The notes under the pieces are model-generated. The model was not told the DNA's origin, made no database searches, and was given only the letters and a program-made list of their open reading frames with translations. A stretch of 52,507 bases of DNA, taken from positions 1,577,604 through 1,630,110 of the forward strand of contig RPFO01000114.1 in NCBI GenBank assembly GCA_009746045.1. Direction: 5' to 3'. The position numbers and the translations under genes were made by a program. This DNA is from Mesostigma viride (Eukaryota; Streptophyta; Mesostigmatophyceae; Mesostigmatales; Mesostigmataceae). Of this stretch, positions 51,238 to 52,507 are shown one piece after another; position 1 is the stretch's first letter; each line of letters opens with the position of its first letter.

Positions 51238-51477
51238 CTATTCCTCGGAATAGTTTTTTTTTATCCATTCCACAAACGCGTTTGTCACAAACACCTTCCA
51301 TGCTTTCTCAAGAACTTGTCCCCCTGATGTTTTTGAGTATTCAAACTCGTCATCCGAAGAAACCAACTCCGGCACATCCTCCGAGAGGGTCTCTAAATTG
51401 TCATCGGCTTTCCTTTTGCGCTTGTGGTTTCCGAAGCATTTTTTTTGTTCTTCTTCTGACATTTGTTCTGCAACCAT
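51238..51477 (-). CDS. small acidic ORF (79 aa), unknown
   Basis: ATG 51477 is the likely start (MVAEQMSEEEQKKCFGNHKR). It has a basic KRKRKAD patch, an acidic SSDDEFEYS stretch and ends KAWKVFVTNAFVEWIKKNYS-EE. No domain known. First gene of the minus-strand series. Confidence 0.5.
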   Translation of the reverse strand: MVAEQMSEEEQKKCFGNHKRKRKADDNLETLSEDVPELVSSDDEFEYSKTSGGQVLEKAWKVFVTNAFVEWIKKNYSEE

Positions 51478-51588
51478 GGAGTCATTTCGAGGGGGGTGTG
51501 GTTTAACGGGTGCAGATTTAAAGTAATTTGTTTTAGGTGAACGATGGTAAAAACTTCATTAGATATTTTAAACGAACGAGAAGCAACA

Positions 51589-51993
51589 GAAACGACGGCG
51601 GGCGTAACTATCATGGGAAACTTTGATATCACAAGATCACAATGGACACGAACGCGCTGCAACTTTCACGACATATTCTTCGACATCGAAAATAAAAAAG
51701 AAACGACGGCGGGCGTAACTATCATGAAACATTGATCTTACAAGAAGCTGACGGGGATGCAACTTTCACGACAAACACTTCGACATCGAAGATGCAAAAG
51801 AAACGACGGCGGGCGTAACTATCATGGAAAGATTGAGCTTACAAGATGACAAGTTAACTGACGGGGGTGCATCTTTCCCGAGATATATTTCGACATCGAA
51901 AAGGCAAAAGAAACGACGGCGGGCGTAACTAGCACAACCAATGTTGGTCATGTGCTCTTCCAGTAAGACAAGAAACGACGGCGGGCGTAACTA
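51589..51993 (-). repeat. upstream array of the cluster element (about 100-bp period)
   Basis: GAAACGACGGCGGGCGTAAC at 51589, 51700, 51800, 51910 and 51972 on the plus strand. They alternate with a second conserved segment, GCAACTTTCACGACA (or a variant), and a palindrome-like TTCGACATCGAAA. The array has no coding potential and lies upstream of the first gene of the minus-strand series, so it might be a promoter or enhancer region. Confidence 0.85.
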
Positions 51994-52024
51994 TCACACG
52001 GTCCAGGAAGAGTGACGTTGGCAG

Positions 52025-52507
<483 letters not shown>

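Overview
The window looks like nuclear DNA of a eukaryotic microalga, most plausibly a green alga. I infer this from spliceosomal GT..AG introns in GC-rich exons, very dense mini- and microsatellites, a TTTAGGG-like interstitial telomeric patch, a chromovirus, L1-type LINEs, and a TOC1/PAT-like split-repeat element of a type known from volvocine algae. No bacterial gene organisation, tRNA, rRNA or CRISPR array was seen.

Region 1 (about 1-17.3 kb): a minus-strand gene with small GC-rich exons encoding WD40 repeats, most like WDR27. Its introns are large and packed with tandem repeats, several built from duplicated exon or splice-site pieces. The first exon starts at 17261 and the gene runs off the left edge. 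A 2.1 kb split-direct-repeat element lies at 8.99-11.12 kb. Region 2 (17.3-22.2 kb): a hairpin element filled with a GGAT satellite, an intronless plus-strand glycosyltransferase gene (19280-20192) and old repeats.

Region 3 (22.2-40.1 kb): nested transposons. Fragments of L1-like LINEs with (TTAAT)n-type tails surround a LINE ORF1. That ORF1 is split by a 13.55 kb insertion (24675-38228) with a TTAA duplication and CCCTT ends, as in piggyBac. Inside it are a very young 10.8 kb Ty3/gypsy chromovirus (24845-35630; LTRs differ at 2 of 573 positions; CGTAC duplication) and a 1.04 kb TA-flanked inverted-repeat element that itself carries a LINE tail. The chromovirus has two accessory ORFs: a viroplasmin/RNase H1 hybrid-binding-domain protein before gag, and a large GC-rich ORF of unknown function after pol.

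Region 4 (40.8-52.0 kb): a compact minus-strand cluster. It contains small intron-poor genes (one MYND zinc finger protein, two genes sharing a Cx4CKKx8Cx2H motif and a common leader, two small ORFs) and one large gene of about ten exons encoding an acidic, low-complexity protein of roughly 2000 residues with no recognised domain. A 20-22 bp element (GAAACGCCGGCGGTCGCAAC and variants on the plus strand) recurs about 17 times in the introns, gene ends and an upstream array, always in one orientation, and again in opposite orientation inside a coding repeat. This element and its cluster are the best candidate here for something undescribed. The right edge is a GA-rich satellite.
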